Assembly (NCBI GenBank): GCA_964504195.1
Contig: CAZDDI010000021.1
Coordinates: forward strand, 1 to 60,567
Source: CAZDDI01 sp964504195
GTDB taxonomy: Bacteria > Chloroflexota > Anaerolineae > B4-G1 > SLSP01
Direction: 5' to 3'
Length of the DNA: 60,567 bases
Shown: one piece after another, positions 32,451 to 42,292 of the stretch
Position numbering within the stretch: position 1 is the first letter of the stretch
How the letters are laid out: each line of letters opens with the position of its first letter
The notes under the pieces: generated by a model
The model's database searches: none
What the model saw: only the letters and a program-made list of their open reading frames with translations
What the model was told of the DNA's origin: nothing
Made by a program: the position numbers and the translations under genes

Positions 32451-33842
32451 ATGAAGAACATCTTCCGTATTCTTTCAATCCAAAATTATCCTCTTTACCG
32501 GTTGTTTTTGCTGCTCCCGCTTTTGGTCGCTTGTCAGCCCGTCCAACATATTCCAATCACTACCCCAACGCTAACACCACCGGTTGAATCAGGGCGGATT
32601 TTCTTTGTTCGTACTGAAAGTGTCCAGAGTGGCTATGTCAGACACTTTGACAACCTATGGGTCGTGACGCTGGACGGTGCGCGGCAACGCCAGGTCACAT
32701 TCGATGCGCCGCCTGGAATCGGTTATGCCGTTCCTGTTGCCGGGGCGTCCGTTTTGGTCTTCGCGTCCGCTACCCCCGTGTTGCTCGATACAGATCAGGT
32801 GCGGCAAGTGCTTGTCCCTGCTGCCTGCCAAGTTCCGCGCTTCGACTATTGGGAAAATAGTCGTATTTTCGATTTTAGTTTTTCTCCTGATGGGCGTTAT
32901 CTTGCGTTCCGCGTCGGTGATTATGGTTGCGCGGCATCTATTCTGCGATTGTTGGACATTGAGCAGGGAACTTGTTTTGATGTGGAAGGTTACGATAAAA
33001 TGTCCACGTGGCTACCTGACAATCGGGCCTTAGTTGCTATGGTAAGTTGTGAGGGTGGGGGATATGGGCTTTATGATTTGGCAACTAAGAGTGTCCGATA
33101 TCTTGGATACGGGAGTTTTGATACCTGGAATCGAGATAAAACTGCATTTTACGCGTCGCAGCGAGATTATATAGGCTGGAGTGATGTAATGTGGGCTTAC
33201 AATGTGCAGCACGATGTTTTTATTCATCAGCTTCCACAACGCACCGCTACTACGGAGCCGCTAACTGGCGGACTACGTGAATTTCCTCTGGGGTGGACGC
33301 CTGAGGGTGAGCACTTGTTGTACACTAGCAGATGGATTTCTTATACCGCTAATCTTTCATTTTCTTTGCCGTTCGCCACGACTTTTGGGCCGGAGCAATT
33401 ATATGTGGTAGATAGTCGGGGGCAACAGCGGCGTGCGCTGATTGATGATTCGACGCACAGCTACTTCTTGCAAGGTCGAGACGGCTCGCAGCTCTTGATA
33501 CAGAAAATTCCTTACCAGGTATTTTCTATTCCCTTTGGGCCGGTGGATTGGGACCTGTTCGGTTGTCAGCTGGGTGGGCGAGATTGTCCCGATTCTGAGT
33601 ATTTTTTGCTGGATTGGCAGACCGGAGAACTGACGCCCTGGCCGCAGGCGGTTCTTTCTACCCCTACACCTATGCCTGCTGCCCCGGACTTGTATAGCCG
33701 CCCCGTGTATGTTGCGCCTGATGGCCGTTACGCGCTTTACACGGCCCTGAATGGTGAAGGGCTTTGGCAAGTGTTTGCTTCCGGTGAGCAGGTGCTCCTT
33801 GTGACGGACGGGCATCATTTTGTTTACGTCGGCGAGCCGTAG
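32451..33842 (+). CDS. Exported lipoprotein, WD40/TolB-like propeller
   Basis: The 463-residue protein has a signal peptide and lipobox LLVAC near residue 28. A beta-propeller with TolB/WD40-like blades follows: 'DGARQRQVTFDAPPGIG', 'SFSPDGRYLAFRVGDYG', 'TWLPDNRALVAMVS', 'GWTPEGEHLLYTSRW' and 'YVAPDGRYALYTALNGEG'. It probably binds a partner on the outer face of the membrane. The ATG at 32451 has only a weak ribosome site (GAGCGAG). It lies downstream of a kinase operon and upstream of another propeller gene (SMP-30 type). Confidence 0.75.
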   Translation: MKNIFRILSIQNYPLYRLFLLLPLLVACQPVQHIPITTPTLTPPVESGRIFFVRTESVQSGYVRHFDNLWVVTLDGARQRQVTFDAPPGIGYAVPVAGASVLVFASATPVLLDTDQVRQVLVPAACQVPRFDYWENSRIFDFSFSPDGRYLAFRVGDYGCAASILRLLDIEQGTCFDVEGYDKMSTWLPDNRALVAMVSCEGGGYGLYDLATKSVRYLGYGSFDTWNRDKTAFYASQRDYIGWSDVMWAYNVQHDVFIHQLPQRTATTEPLTGGLREFPLGWTPEGEHLLYTSRWISYTANLSFSLPFATTFGPEQLYVVDSRGQQRRALIDDSTHSYFLQGRDGSQLLIQKIPYQVFSIPFGPVDWDLFGCQLGGRDCPDSEYFLLDWQTGELTPWPQAVLSTPTPMPAAPDLYSRPVYVAPDGRYALYTALNGEGLWQVFASGEQVLLVTDGHHFVYVGEP

Positions 33843-33880
33843 CAGCGGAATACCAGAGAACCGTTTTGGGAGGTTCAGTG

Positions 33881-34753
33881 ATGTTGAAATTGGAACTTGT
33901 GGCTGATACGCACTGTCAGATTGGTGAAAATCCCCTGTGGCACCCGCTAGAGCACCGGCTGTACTGGACTGATATTACACGGGGAGAGCTTTTTCGTTAT
34001 GATCCTGCAACGGGGCAGTATGAACAATGTTATCGCGGTGCCTCGATCGGCGGGTTCACCATCCAGGCAGATGGAGCGCTATTGTTGTTTATGGAGCGCG
34101 GGGCTATTGCCGTATGGCGTGATGGCGAATTCCGCTATCTGATCGAGGCAATCCCCGGTGAGCAAGAAAGCCGGTTCAACGATGTCCTCGCTGATCCGCG
34201 CGGGCGGGTTTTCTGTGGCACGGTCGCTCAGCAGGTGGGGATGCGTCCAGGGCGCTTGTATCGCCTCGATACGGACGGCTCGCTGCATCAGCTACTCGAT
34301 GGTGTGGGCATATCCAATGGCCTGGCCTTCACGCCAGATCGTCGCGGGTTGTACTACACCGATTCGCTCCGGCGGCACATTTATCTTTTTGATTACGCTG
34401 TAGAAACCGGCGCATTAACGCATCAACGCTTGTGGCTCTGTACCCCAGAGGGGGTGGGGGTTCCCGACGGTTTGACTGTGGATGCACAAGGGTATGTCTG
34501 GGCGGCGCGGTGGGACGATGGAGCACTCTATCGCTACACCCCTAACGGCATCGTGGAGCAACGTGTTGCGTTGCCCGCTCGCAAAGTCACCAGTGCCGCC
34601 TTTGGCGGGGATGACTTGAGCGATCTATACATCACTACGGCGCTTGCGGGCGGTAGTAGAGCTGTAGAAGGCCCTGGCGCAGGAGCGCTCTTTCGGTTGC
34701 AGTCAGGGGTACGCGGGTTGCCGGAGTTCTTTTCTCGCATTTGTGTAGGGTGA
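33881..34753 (+). CDS. SMP-30/gluconolactonase/LRE-family lactonase
   Basis: This 290-residue, six-bladed propeller hydrolase likely opens sugar lactones such as gluconolactone using a divalent metal. Expected metal ligands are visible: the glutamate in GENPLWHP, the asparagines in SRFNDVLADP and 'GISNGLAFTPD', and the aspartate in 'GVPDGLTVDAQGYVWAARWDDG'. This matches the family pattern. The ATG at 33881 follows GGGAGGT (33868-33874) by six bases; the frame extends five codons upstream without support. It ends convergently, 54 bases from the last codon of a propeller kinase gene. No sugar dehydrogenase is adjacent. Confidence 0.9.
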   Translation: MLKLELVADTHCQIGENPLWHPLEHRLYWTDITRGELFRYDPATGQYEQCYRGASIGGFTIQADGALLLFMERGAIAVWRDGEFRYLIEAIPGEQESRFNDVLADPRGRVFCGTVAQQVGMRPGRLYRLDTDGSLHQLLDGVGISNGLAFTPDRRGLYYTDSLRRHIYLFDYAVETGALTHQRLWLCTPEGVGVPDGLTVDAQGYVWAARWDDGALYRYTPNGIVEQRVALPARKVTSAAFGGDDLSDLYITTALAGGSRAVEGPGAGALFRLQSGVRGLPEFFSRICVG

Positions 34754-34807
34754 CGCCGAATTTTTCAGCCACTCACGTTAGTGATGCCCGCACGCGTGGG
34801 TCAATGC

Positions 34808-37711
34808 TCACGGCACATACCGTGCTGCGCCGCCAGGTGTGCCTACCCATACGGTGCCGTCTGGTGAGACAAAAATGGTGTTGATACGGGGGTAGGGCAG
34901 TCCGCTCTCGAGCTCCAGGTCTTTCCACCCGCTGGTGACCGGATCATAGCGGCCCAGCGATTTGTAACCCACCCAGAGCGCCCCATCGGGGGCAGCAGCG
35001 ACATTGGTGAGGATGCCGCTGGGGCGGTTGAAGGCCTGTTCCCATGCTTGCCCGTTATAGCGATACAGCTCGTTGGCCGCTATCCAAATCGTACCCGTGG
35101 CATCGAGCTCCAAATCGCCATAACTTAGTCGCGGGATACCAGGTATTGCGCGCCAGGTTTTGCCATCGTAACGCAACACGGCACTGTTCCCTAACAACCA
35201 CAGCGCCCCGTCGGGAGCTATCAGGGTATCACGGATGGTTTCCAAATCCGCGTGATCACTGACAGTGAATGTAGTCCAGAGATTGGATTGTGGGTCGCGG
35301 CGTAGCAGGGCGTTGTAGACCTCAACCCATAATGTGCCATCTGGGCTGAAGAGAATGCCTCGGACACTCTTGCCGCTCAGTTCCGGCGGAACCAGGGCTT
35401 GCCAGGCCTGACCGTCGTACCATTTCAATATCCCAAAGCCGCCAATCCAGATATTTCCTTGCGGGTCAATGCCTGGACGCCCCGGATTGTCCTCTGCCCC
35501 ATCCGCTTTGTCAAAAGATTGCCAGGTTTCTGTGAGTGGATCGTAACGTGTGAGACCAGCTTGCATGTGGATGAACCAGAGTGCGCCGCTACCATCCTGA
35601 ACGATGTGTTCTACTTCCGAACTACGCAGCTGATCATCGGTGCGCCAGGCTTGCCAGGTTTCTCCATCATAAACTAGCAAGCCGGACTGGTAAGTGGAGA
35701 GCCAAACGGTGGAGCCGACAAAGGCCAGATCGCTGGGGGGGAGGTTACTGTATTGCGAGAGGCTGGGTGAAAGATTCCCCAAGGGTAGATCGCCCGCTGG
35801 ATAAATTTGCCAGCCGGTTTGTGATGTCTCAGAAACGGCGATGCCGCGTTCTCCCAGCACCCAGAGGTTGCCTGCCGGGTGTTGATAGAGTCGGTAGGCC
35901 CGCAGGTCTTGTAACTCTGGGATGGTTTCCCAGGCGTGTGTATTTACATTGAAGCTAATTGTAATCCCGTCTACGGTTGCCAGGAGGGTTTCCCCATCGC
36001 TGAGCAGTAGCACCGAAGTTACCGAGTCGCCGGGCAATTTGCCGCTAGTGCTGTTCCATAGCTGCCAGCGCGTCCCATCATAAATAGCCAGTCCGTCTTT
36101 GTAGAATCCGGCAAACACGCGCCCGTCAGGATGCACCACCAGTGTCAATGGGCGTGAGGTAATATCATCAAGGGGGGGGACGGGTGCAGCGCGCCAGCTT
36201 CCGTTGAAATAGCCAAATTGATAATCGCCATACGCCAGTCCAGCCCAGATATGCCCGGAGGAATCTTCGTACAGGCAGGTGATGCTGCTACTGGGTAGCC
36301 CATCACGGTAGGTGTAATTTTGCCAGTTGCCGTCGGCGAAGCGGCTGATCCCTTCGACGGTGGCGATCCACAACTGCTCACGGCGATCCACCAGCAAATC
36401 GGTCACCGGGATGGAAATCAACCCATCGGCGACTGTATACTTGATGTAGGTTTGGTTGCTCAGATCCCAGCGCACCAAACCGCCTTGTCCCCCGGCCCAC
36501 ATATAGCGCCCCTGAGCCGCCAGCGCGGTCACTTGATTGCCATTGGTGAGCTGTGCCCAGCCGCGCGGAAATTGCGGGGTGGGGACAGCCGTAGGGGGCA
36601 AGGAGGTTGCATCGGGAGGGGTAAGCGCGGCGGGTGGCGTAACGCGGGAAACGCTGGTGGGCACGGCCGTAGTCGCAAAAGTCTGGAGCGCCCACCGACC
36701 GCCCAAGAACAACCCGGTGAAGGCGACACACAAGAACAACCCGACGCCGATAAGGATCAGCCAACTGTTGCGGTGGGGTTGCCTGGCTGCGGTGATGGTT
36801 TGGGTGGGCGTGCGTGGTGCCTGGATAGCCATTGTGGCGGCATGTCCCGGCGCGAGGTGTAATGTACCAGCTTTGATATGTTCATTGGGGCCGAGCGCGC
36901 TGGTCAACGCCGCTACTAGCGCTTCCGCGTTTTGGAAGCGCTCATCGGGCGATTTTGCCAGCACGGTACTGAGCACGGCTTCGAGCGCAGGGGGTAGATC
37001 AGGGCGTACTTCGCGTAGTGAAGGGAGTGGCGCATTGACGTGCTGATATAGCAGTCCCATCGTCGTGTCGGCCGTGTAAGGCAGGCGTCCGGAGAGCAGT
37101 TGGTAGAGTAACACGCCTAGCGCATAGACATCGCTACGCGCATCCACGCCCGTGCCGCTGCACTGCTCTGGGGACATGTATTCGGGTGTCCCGATGATGC
37201 TACCGGTTTTGGTGAGCGTTGGCCCTTCTTCTAGTAGCTTGGCAATGCCAAAATCCGTGAGAAAGGCATTCCCTTTGGGGTCAACCAGGATATTTTCCGG
37301 CTTGAGATCGCGGTGGACAATGCCCTTGCTGTGCGCGTAATCCAGCGCTTGCCCGATTTGCTCAATAATGCGGACGACTTCGTGCAGGCTCATGTTGGGA
37401 TGGGTGTGCATCCAATCCCGCAGCGAACCGGTTTCGTTATAGCGCATCGCCAGAAAGATCAGCCCCTCTTGCTCGCCGTAATCGTAGATGGGGAGGATGT
37501 GCGGATGTTCCAACCGGGCCAGGGTGCGGGCTTCCTGTGTAAAGCGTTTCACAAAGTTCGGATCACGGCTCAAGGTCTCCGGTAGGATTTTAATGGCAAC
37601 GAAGCGTTCCATGCTGGGTTGCCGCGCTTTGTAAACCGCCGCCATGCCCCCCTCGCCGATTTTTTCCAGCAGAGTATAAGCTCCAATCTGTTTACCCTGA
37701 TAGTCTTCCAT
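34808..37711 (-). CDS. Receptor-type Ser/Thr kinase with extracytoplasmic two-component-regulator propeller (copy 2)
   Basis: The 967-residue protein has an N-terminal cytoplasmic kinase domain (about residues 1-275: KIGEGGMAAVYKA, VAIKIL, HRDLKPENIL, DFGIA, GTPEYMSPEQ). A threonine/proline-rich linker is followed by one membrane helix (about 325-347), then an extracytoplasmic part made of Reg_prop-type blades (about 390-967) such as 'DLLVDRREQLWIATVEGISRF', 'CLYEDSSGHIWAGLAYG' and 'TIFVSPDGTVWVGTPGGAARYVP'. In Bacteroides hybrid two-component sensors this propeller reads glycan ligands; here the output is a kinase. Its ATG is nine bases after the stop of its paralog, and the only ribosome-like site (AGGT) overlaps that stop. 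Confidence 0.92.
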   Translation of the reverse strand: MEDYQGKQIGAYTLLEKIGEGGMAAVYKARQPSMERFVAIKILPETLSRDPNFVKRFTQEARTLARLEHPHILPIYDYGEQEGLIFLAMRYNETGSLRDWMHTHPNMSLHEVVRIIEQIGQALDYAHSKGIVHRDLKPENILVDPKGNAFLTDFGIAKLLEEGPTLTKTGSIIGTPEYMSPEQCSGTGVDARSDVYALGVLLYQLLSGRLPYTADTTMGLLYQHVNAPLPSLREVRPDLPPALEAVLSTVLAKSPDERFQNAEALVAALTSALGPNEHIKAGTLHLAPGHAATMAIQAPRTPTQTITAARQPHRNSWLILIGVGLFLCVAFTGLFLGGRWALQTFATTAVPTSVSRVTPPAALTPPDATSLPPTAVPTPQFPRGWAQLTNGNQVTALAAQGRYMWAGGQGGLVRWDLSNQTYIKYTVADGLISIPVTDLLVDRREQLWIATVEGISRFADGNWQNYTYRDGLPSSSITCLYEDSSGHIWAGLAYGDYQFGYFNGSWRAAPVPPLDDITSRPLTLVVHPDGRVFAGFYKDGLAIYDGTRWQLWNSTSGKLPGDSVTSVLLLSDGETLLATVDGITISFNVNTHAWETIPELQDLRAYRLYQHPAGNLWVLGERGIAVSETSQTGWQIYPAGDLPLGNLSPSLSQYSNLPPSDLAFVGSTVWLSTYQSGLLVYDGETWQAWRTDDQLRSSEVEHIVQDGSGALWFIHMQAGLTRYDPLTETWQSFDKADGAEDNPGRPGIDPQGNIWIGGFGILKWYDGQAWQALVPPELSGKSVRGILFSPDGTLWVEVYNALLRRDPQSNLWTTFTVSDHADLETIRDTLIAPDGALWLLGNSAVLRYDGKTWRAIPGIPRLSYGDLELDATGTIWIAANELYRYNGQAWEQAFNRPSGILTNVAAAPDGALWVGYKSLGRYDPVTSGWKDLELESGLPYPRINTIFVSPDGTVWVGTPGGAARYVP

Positions 37712-37720
37712 TTAAGTTAC

Positions 37721-40636
37721 CTACGGTACATAACGCCCGACGCCACCGGGGGTCCCCACCCATACTGTGCCGTCACGCGCGACGAAGAGGGTGTTGATGT
37801 AGGGATAGGGGAGGTCGTTTTCACTTACTACATCCTCCCATATAGTGCTGGTGGGGTCGTACCGCCCTAGCGCAGTGCGTCCCATCCACAGCATTCCCGT
37901 AGGGTCAGGGGCAACGTGGTTGAGCACGCTATTGGGGTGTTGGAAGGCCAGTTCCCAAGATTGCCCATTGTAACGATACAGATTGCTGGAGACTAACCAG
38001 AGCGTGCCCGTATCATCCTGGGCCAGATAGCCGCTGCTGCGTGCTTCAAGCCCCGGAGTTAGTTGCCATTCTGTGCCGTCGTAACGCACGATGCCCCCCT
38101 GTCCTAGCAGCCACAATACACCGTCGGTAGCGATCAAATAATCGCGGATAACTTCTAGGGCGGGGTGATCGGCTTGTGTGAAGATTGTCCATTGATTGGA
38201 TTGTGGATCACGCCGGAGAAGCGAGTTGTAGGTGTTGGCCCATAGCGTTCCATCGGAAGCGAACGCTACGCCATTGATGCTCTTCCCACTTAGGTCCGGC
38301 GGTGCCAGCGTTTGCCACCGCTCACCATTATACCACTTGAGCACTCCGTAGCCGCTAATCCAGATATTTCCTTGTGGATCAATGCCTGGTCGCCCAGGTC
38401 TATCCTCCGCGCCGTTGTTCTCATCAAAATCTGCCCAGGTTTCCGTAAGTGGATCGTAACGGGTAAGTCCTGCGGTTTTGTGAATAAACCACACGGCTCC
38501 TTGCCCATCCTGTATGATGTGTTCCACATCTGAACTGCGCAATTGATCCTCTGTGCGCCAGGATTGCCAGGTCTCGCCATCATAGATCAATAGTCCGTCC
38601 TGGTAGGTGGATAAGCAGACGGTAGCCTCGACAAAGGCCAGGTCGGTAGGCGGGGTATTGCTGGTTTGCGTAGCTGAGGGGGCAAATCCGCTCATGGGGA
38701 GGGTCCCAGTTCTGTAAATTTCCCAGGTTTCCTGGTCTGGCTGTTTGATGGCGATGCCGCGTTCCCCGAGTACCCAGATATCGCCCGCTGTATTTTGGTA
38801 TAGCCGGTAAGGACGTATCTCTTCTAGTGGTTCAATCGCGCTCCACTGGAATGTATCCACATTGAAGCGGATGACCTGGCTGTCTAGTGTTACTAGCAGT
38901 TCCGATGAGTTGGGGAGCAACAACAGCGAGTTAGCTGTGTCTCCCGGTATGCCCGTAGTGCTGTTCCAGAATTGCCAGTTTGTTCCGTCGTAGATACCCA
39001 GTCCATCTCTGTAAAATCCTGCAAACATGCGTCCGTCCGGGTGAACAATCAGCGTCAGGGGGCGGGAGATAGTATCGGGCAATGGTGCCACTTGTGGCGA
39101 GTGCCATTGCCCGTCAAAGTAGCTAAATCGCTCGCTGCCATATTCTAACCCTACCCAGATAATACCGGTAGGATCTTCGTAGATAAAGGTAACACCGCTA
39201 TAAATTAGACCGTCGCGGAAGGTATAATTTTGCCATTCGTTGGCATTGAGGCGACCAGCTCCTTGGGTAGTGGCGATCCATAATTGATCGCGACTGTCTA
39301 CTAGCATGTCTATGATGGGGACAGAAATCAACCCATCCGGCATCGTGTATTTGACATAGGTCCTGTCCGAGAGGTTCCAGCGTACCAGTCCGCCGTGTCC
39401 GCCGGCCCACAGGTATTGCCCCTGATGTGCCAATGCGAGCACTTGATTGCCATTAGTGTAATATGTCCAGTCTTGCTGCCCTTGTGCGGTTGGGACATCT
39501 GGCGTGGGTTGTGGCAGGCTTGCCGAGTGGGTAGGATCTGGGGTAAGCGTCATGCGAGCGTCAAGGGTGGGTGCTGCATCGGTAGGCGTGGGAGTTCCCC
39601 AGAATGTCTGGATTGCCCACTGCCCGCCAAAGAACAGTCCGGTAAGTAGCACGCACAGCAGCCCCAGCCCACCGATAAGGAGTCCCCAGGGGTTGCGCGG
39701 CGCGCGCTTTGGCGAGGTACTGGCCTGCGTTGGCGTGTGCGGGGTTATCACTGTGGTTGCCGAATAGGCGGGGGCAACTACGAGGGTGTCGCCTCCGCGT
39801 GCCGGTGCATGGGAATCAAGTGCGCTCTTGAGTGCGATGACCAATGCCTCTGCGCTTTGAAAGCGGTCGGCGGGCGCTTTTGCCAATGCGGTGTTGATAA
39901 TCCCCTCTAGCGCAGCCGGTAGCTCTGGACGTGTCTCATGTAGCGAGGGGGGTGGGGTGTTGACGTGTTGATATAGCAATCCGATGACGGTGTCGGCAGT
40001 GTAGGGGAGACGCCCTGTAAGCAGCTGGTAGAGGATGACGCCGAGCGCGTAAATATCGCTGCGTGCATCCACATCTGCGCCGGAACATTGTTCCGGCGCC
40101 ATGTATTCGGGTGTCCCGATGATGGTGCCAGTTTTAGTGAGCGTCGGCCCTTCTTCCAGTAGTTTGGCGATGCCAAAATCGGTCAGAAAGGTATTGCCTT
40201 TGGGGTCAACCAGGATATTATCTGGCTTCAAATCGCGGTGGACAACGCCCTTGCTGTGTGCATAATCCAGCGCCTGTCCGATTTGCTCGACGATGCGGAC
40301 GATTTCTTGCAGGTGCATGTTGGGATGGGTGTGCATCCAATCCCGCAGCGAACCGGCTTCGTTATAGCGCATCGCCAGGAAGGTCAGCCCGTCTTGCTCG
40401 CCGTAATCGTAGATGGGGAGGATATGCGGATGTTCCAAGCGCGCCAGAGTGCGGGCTTCTTGGGTAAAACGAGTTACAAAGCCTGGATCATGGCTTAGGT
40501 GTTGCGGCAGGATTTTGATGGCAACAAAACGCTCCACCGAAGACTGGCGGGCTTTGTATACCGTCGCCATGCCCCCCTCGCCGATTTTCTCCAATAGCGT
40601 GTAAGCGCCCAATTGTTTGTCTTTGTAGTTTTCCAT
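37721..40636 (-). CDS. Receptor-type Ser/Thr kinase with extracytoplasmic two-component-regulator propeller (copy 1)
   Basis: The 971-residue protein has the same plan as its downstream paralog: kinase domain (about 1-275; KIGEGGMATVYKA, VAIKIL, HRDLKPDNIL, DFGIA, GTPEYMAPEQ), linker, one helix (about 315-340) and a Reg_prop propeller ('MLVDSRDQLWIATTQGAGRL' to 'TLFVARDGTVWVGTPGGVGRYVP'). The kinase domains are nearly identical over long runs and the propellers are clearly homologous but more diverged. It is transcribed first. A TTGTAT-16-TACAAT promoter puts transcription start at or one base before the ATG, and there is no Shine-Dalgarno, so the mRNA is probably leaderless. Confidence 0.92.
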   Translation of the reverse strand: MENYKDKQLGAYTLLEKIGEGGMATVYKARQSSVERFVAIKILPQHLSHDPGFVTRFTQEARTLARLEHPHILPIYDYGEQDGLTFLAMRYNEAGSLRDWMHTHPNMHLQEIVRIVEQIGQALDYAHSKGVVHRDLKPDNILVDPKGNTFLTDFGIAKLLEEGPTLTKTGTIIGTPEYMAPEQCSGADVDARSDIYALGVILYQLLTGRLPYTADTVIGLLYQHVNTPPPSLHETRPELPAALEGIINTALAKAPADRFQSAEALVIALKSALDSHAPARGGDTLVVAPAYSATTVITPHTPTQASTSPKRAPRNPWGLLIGGLGLLCVLLTGLFFGGQWAIQTFWGTPTPTDAAPTLDARMTLTPDPTHSASLPQPTPDVPTAQGQQDWTYYTNGNQVLALAHQGQYLWAGGHGGLVRWNLSDRTYVKYTMPDGLISVPIIDMLVDSRDQLWIATTQGAGRLNANEWQNYTFRDGLIYSGVTFIYEDPTGIIWVGLEYGSERFSYFDGQWHSPQVAPLPDTISRPLTLIVHPDGRMFAGFYRDGLGIYDGTNWQFWNSTTGIPGDTANSLLLLPNSSELLVTLDSQVIRFNVDTFQWSAIEPLEEIRPYRLYQNTAGDIWVLGERGIAIKQPDQETWEIYRTGTLPMSGFAPSATQTSNTPPTDLAFVEATVCLSTYQDGLLIYDGETWQSWRTEDQLRSSDVEHIIQDGQGAVWFIHKTAGLTRYDPLTETWADFDENNGAEDRPGRPGIDPQGNIWISGYGVLKWYNGERWQTLAPPDLSGKSINGVAFASDGTLWANTYNSLLRRDPQSNQWTIFTQADHPALEVIRDYLIATDGVLWLLGQGGIVRYDGTEWQLTPGLEARSSGYLAQDDTGTLWLVSSNLYRYNGQSWELAFQHPNSVLNHVAPDPTGMLWMGRTALGRYDPTSTIWEDVVSENDLPYPYINTLFVARDGTVWVGTPGGVGRYVP

Positions 40637-40643
40637 ACGGTAT

Positions 40644-40671
40644 ATTGTACAATTTTTGTAGTTAAATACAA
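40644..40671 (-). promoter_or_regulatory. Promoter of the tandem propeller kinases, probably leaderless
   Basis: On the minus strand TTGTAT (40671-40666), a 16-base spacer and TACAAT (40649-40644). Seven bases separate the -10 from the ATG at 40636. No ribosome-binding motif is present. Confidence 0.5.
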
Positions 40672-40678
40672 ATCCTAA

Positions 40679-40706
40679 TTGCCTCTTATCAGAAACGGGC
40701 TATACT
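40679..40706 (+). promoter_or_regulatory. Probable glgA promoter
   Basis: TTGCCT (40679-40684), a 16-base spacer and TATACT (40701-40706), divergent from the kinase promoter. The leader before the ATG at 40811 would be about 98 bases. Confidence 0.5.
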
Positions 40707-40810
40707 AGGGGGAAGTAATGAGTGCGGGCTTCTGGGTAACGTACCAGGTAGACAGACCATGGTTATTTATCATCCATGCACGCCCATAATTCCCTGGGAG
40801 ATATACAGTC

Positions 40811-42292
40811 ATGAAAAAACGCCTCAAAATCGTGATGATTACTTCTGAGTGTGTCCCTTTTGCTAAAACCGGCGGACTGGCGGATGTCGTAGGTGCGCTG
40901 CCTGCGGCATTGCAGGCCTTGGGTCATGAGGTTATTGTCGTTATGCCCAAATATCACACTATTGACTCTCACAAGTATCGTTTACGACCTTTTCTCGCGC
41001 CCTTGGGGGTGTGGATGGGTAACATGCAGGAGTGGTGTGGCGTGCATATCGCCAATAAGGCGGACGGGGTGTCTGTCTACTTTATCGAATCGGACAAGTA
41101 TTTTGCGCGGGATGGCCTGTACCATGACGCGGCGTTCAACGATTTTGCCGATAACCCTCGCCGTTTTGCCTTCCTCACGCGGGCCGCGCTCCAGCTGTGC
41201 AAGGATATGGGCTTCGCGCCGGACATCGTCCATGCGCACGATTGGCAGACGGCACTCGCTCCGGCCTATCTCAAGGTCTGGCACTGGGATGATACGCTGT
41301 TGGGTAGTGCCGCGAGCGTGCTGACTATCCATAATATCGGTTATCAAGGCAATTATGGCGTGGAGCACTACGATTACATTGGTTTGCGTTGGGATAACTT
41401 TACGGCTAACAAGTTTGAAGATCACGGGCGGGTCAACTTTCTCAAGGGCGGTATCCACTACGCTGATATGGTCAATACAGTCAGTCCTACGTATGCCGAT
41501 GAGACCCGCACCCCAGAGTATGCCCATGGCCTGGCCCCGTATCTCAACGACCGGGGGGAGGACTATGTGGGGATTCTTAATGGTGTGGATTATGGTGAGT
41601 GGAACCCAGCTGTGGATCGTCTAATTCCCGCGCAATACTCTATCTACGATGTGAGTGGCAAAGCAACCTGCAAGACAGCGCTGCAACAGCGTTTTGGCTT
41701 GGAGGAGAATTCAGGTATTCCAATTGTAGGTGTCGTGAGCCGTTTCGTGGATCAGAAGGGGCTGGATATTCTCGCCGCTGCCATCGAGCCGATTTTGCGG
41801 GTGATGGGGGTCCAATTTGTTATCTTAGGATCTGGGGATAAACGCCTGGAGGCATACTACGACGCATTGCCGTCCCGCTATCCGGGCAAGATCGGTAGCT
41901 TCATCGGCTACAGTAACGAGGTGGCGCACTGGATCGAAGCCGGTAGTGATTTCTTTATCATGCCTTCACGTTACGAGCCGTGTGGCCTAAACCAGATTTA
42001 CTCGCTCAAGTATGGTACGCTCCCTATCGTGCGGGCCACCGGCGGCCTGAACGATACCGTCGAGCAATACGACGAGACCACCGGCGATGGCACCGGGTTC
42101 AAATTCAACTATCTCAGCCCGCACGCGCTCCACGATGTAGTAGGGTGGGCGGTCAGTACCTATTATGACCGCCCGCAGCACATCCAGAAGATGATCCATA
42201 CCGCGATGAGCAAGGATTTCTCCTGGGAGCAAAGCGCGTGCGATTATGAATCGCTCTATCAGCGCGCCCTAAGCAATAAAGCGTGGCTGTAA
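40811..42292 (+). CDS. glgA: Glycogen synthase (ADP-glucose type, GT5)
   Basis: This GT-B glycosyltransferase transfers glucose from ADP-glucose to growing alpha-1,4-glucan. Its 493 residues fit the family. The N-terminal nucleotide-sugar motif K-T-G-G-L-A-D lies within VPFAKTGGLADVVGALP (about residues 16-32), followed by 'DIVHAHDWQTAL', 'GILNGVDYGEWNP', and the C-terminal catalytic stretch 'MPSRYEPCGLNQIYSLKYGT' with its conserved glutamate. GGGAG precedes the ATG. The gene stands alone, with no glgC or glgB beside it. Upstream and divergent are the propeller kinases; a link between glucan sensing and storage is possible but unproven. Confidence 0.96.
   Translation: MKKRLKIVMITSECVPFAKTGGLADVVGALPAALQALGHEVIVVMPKYHTIDSHKYRLRPFLAPLGVWMGNMQEWCGVHIANKADGVSVYFIESDKYFARDGLYHDAAFNDFADNPRRFAFLTRAALQLCKDMGFAPDIVHAHDWQTALAPAYLKVWHWDDTLLGSAASVLTIHNIGYQGNYGVEHYDYIGLRWDNFTANKFEDHGRVNFLKGGIHYADMVNTVSPTYADETRTPEYAHGLAPYLNDRGEDYVGILNGVDYGEWNPAVDRLIPAQYSIYDVSGKATCKTALQQRFGLEENSGIPIVGVVSRFVDQKGLDILAAAIEPILRVMGVQFVILGSGDKRLEAYYDALPSRYPGKIGSFIGYSNEVAHWIEAGSDFFIMPSRYEPCGLNQIYSLKYGTLPIVRATGGLNDTVEQYDETTGDGTGFKFNYLSPHALHDVVGWAVSTYYDRPQHIQKMIHTAMSKDFSWEQSACDYESLYQRALSNKAWL

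Noticed and set aside
32447..32452. TATAAT box overlapping the ATG of the TolB-like lipoprotein gene
   Set aside because: A start driven by it would fall inside the signal-peptide codons, and no downstream start would keep the lipobox.
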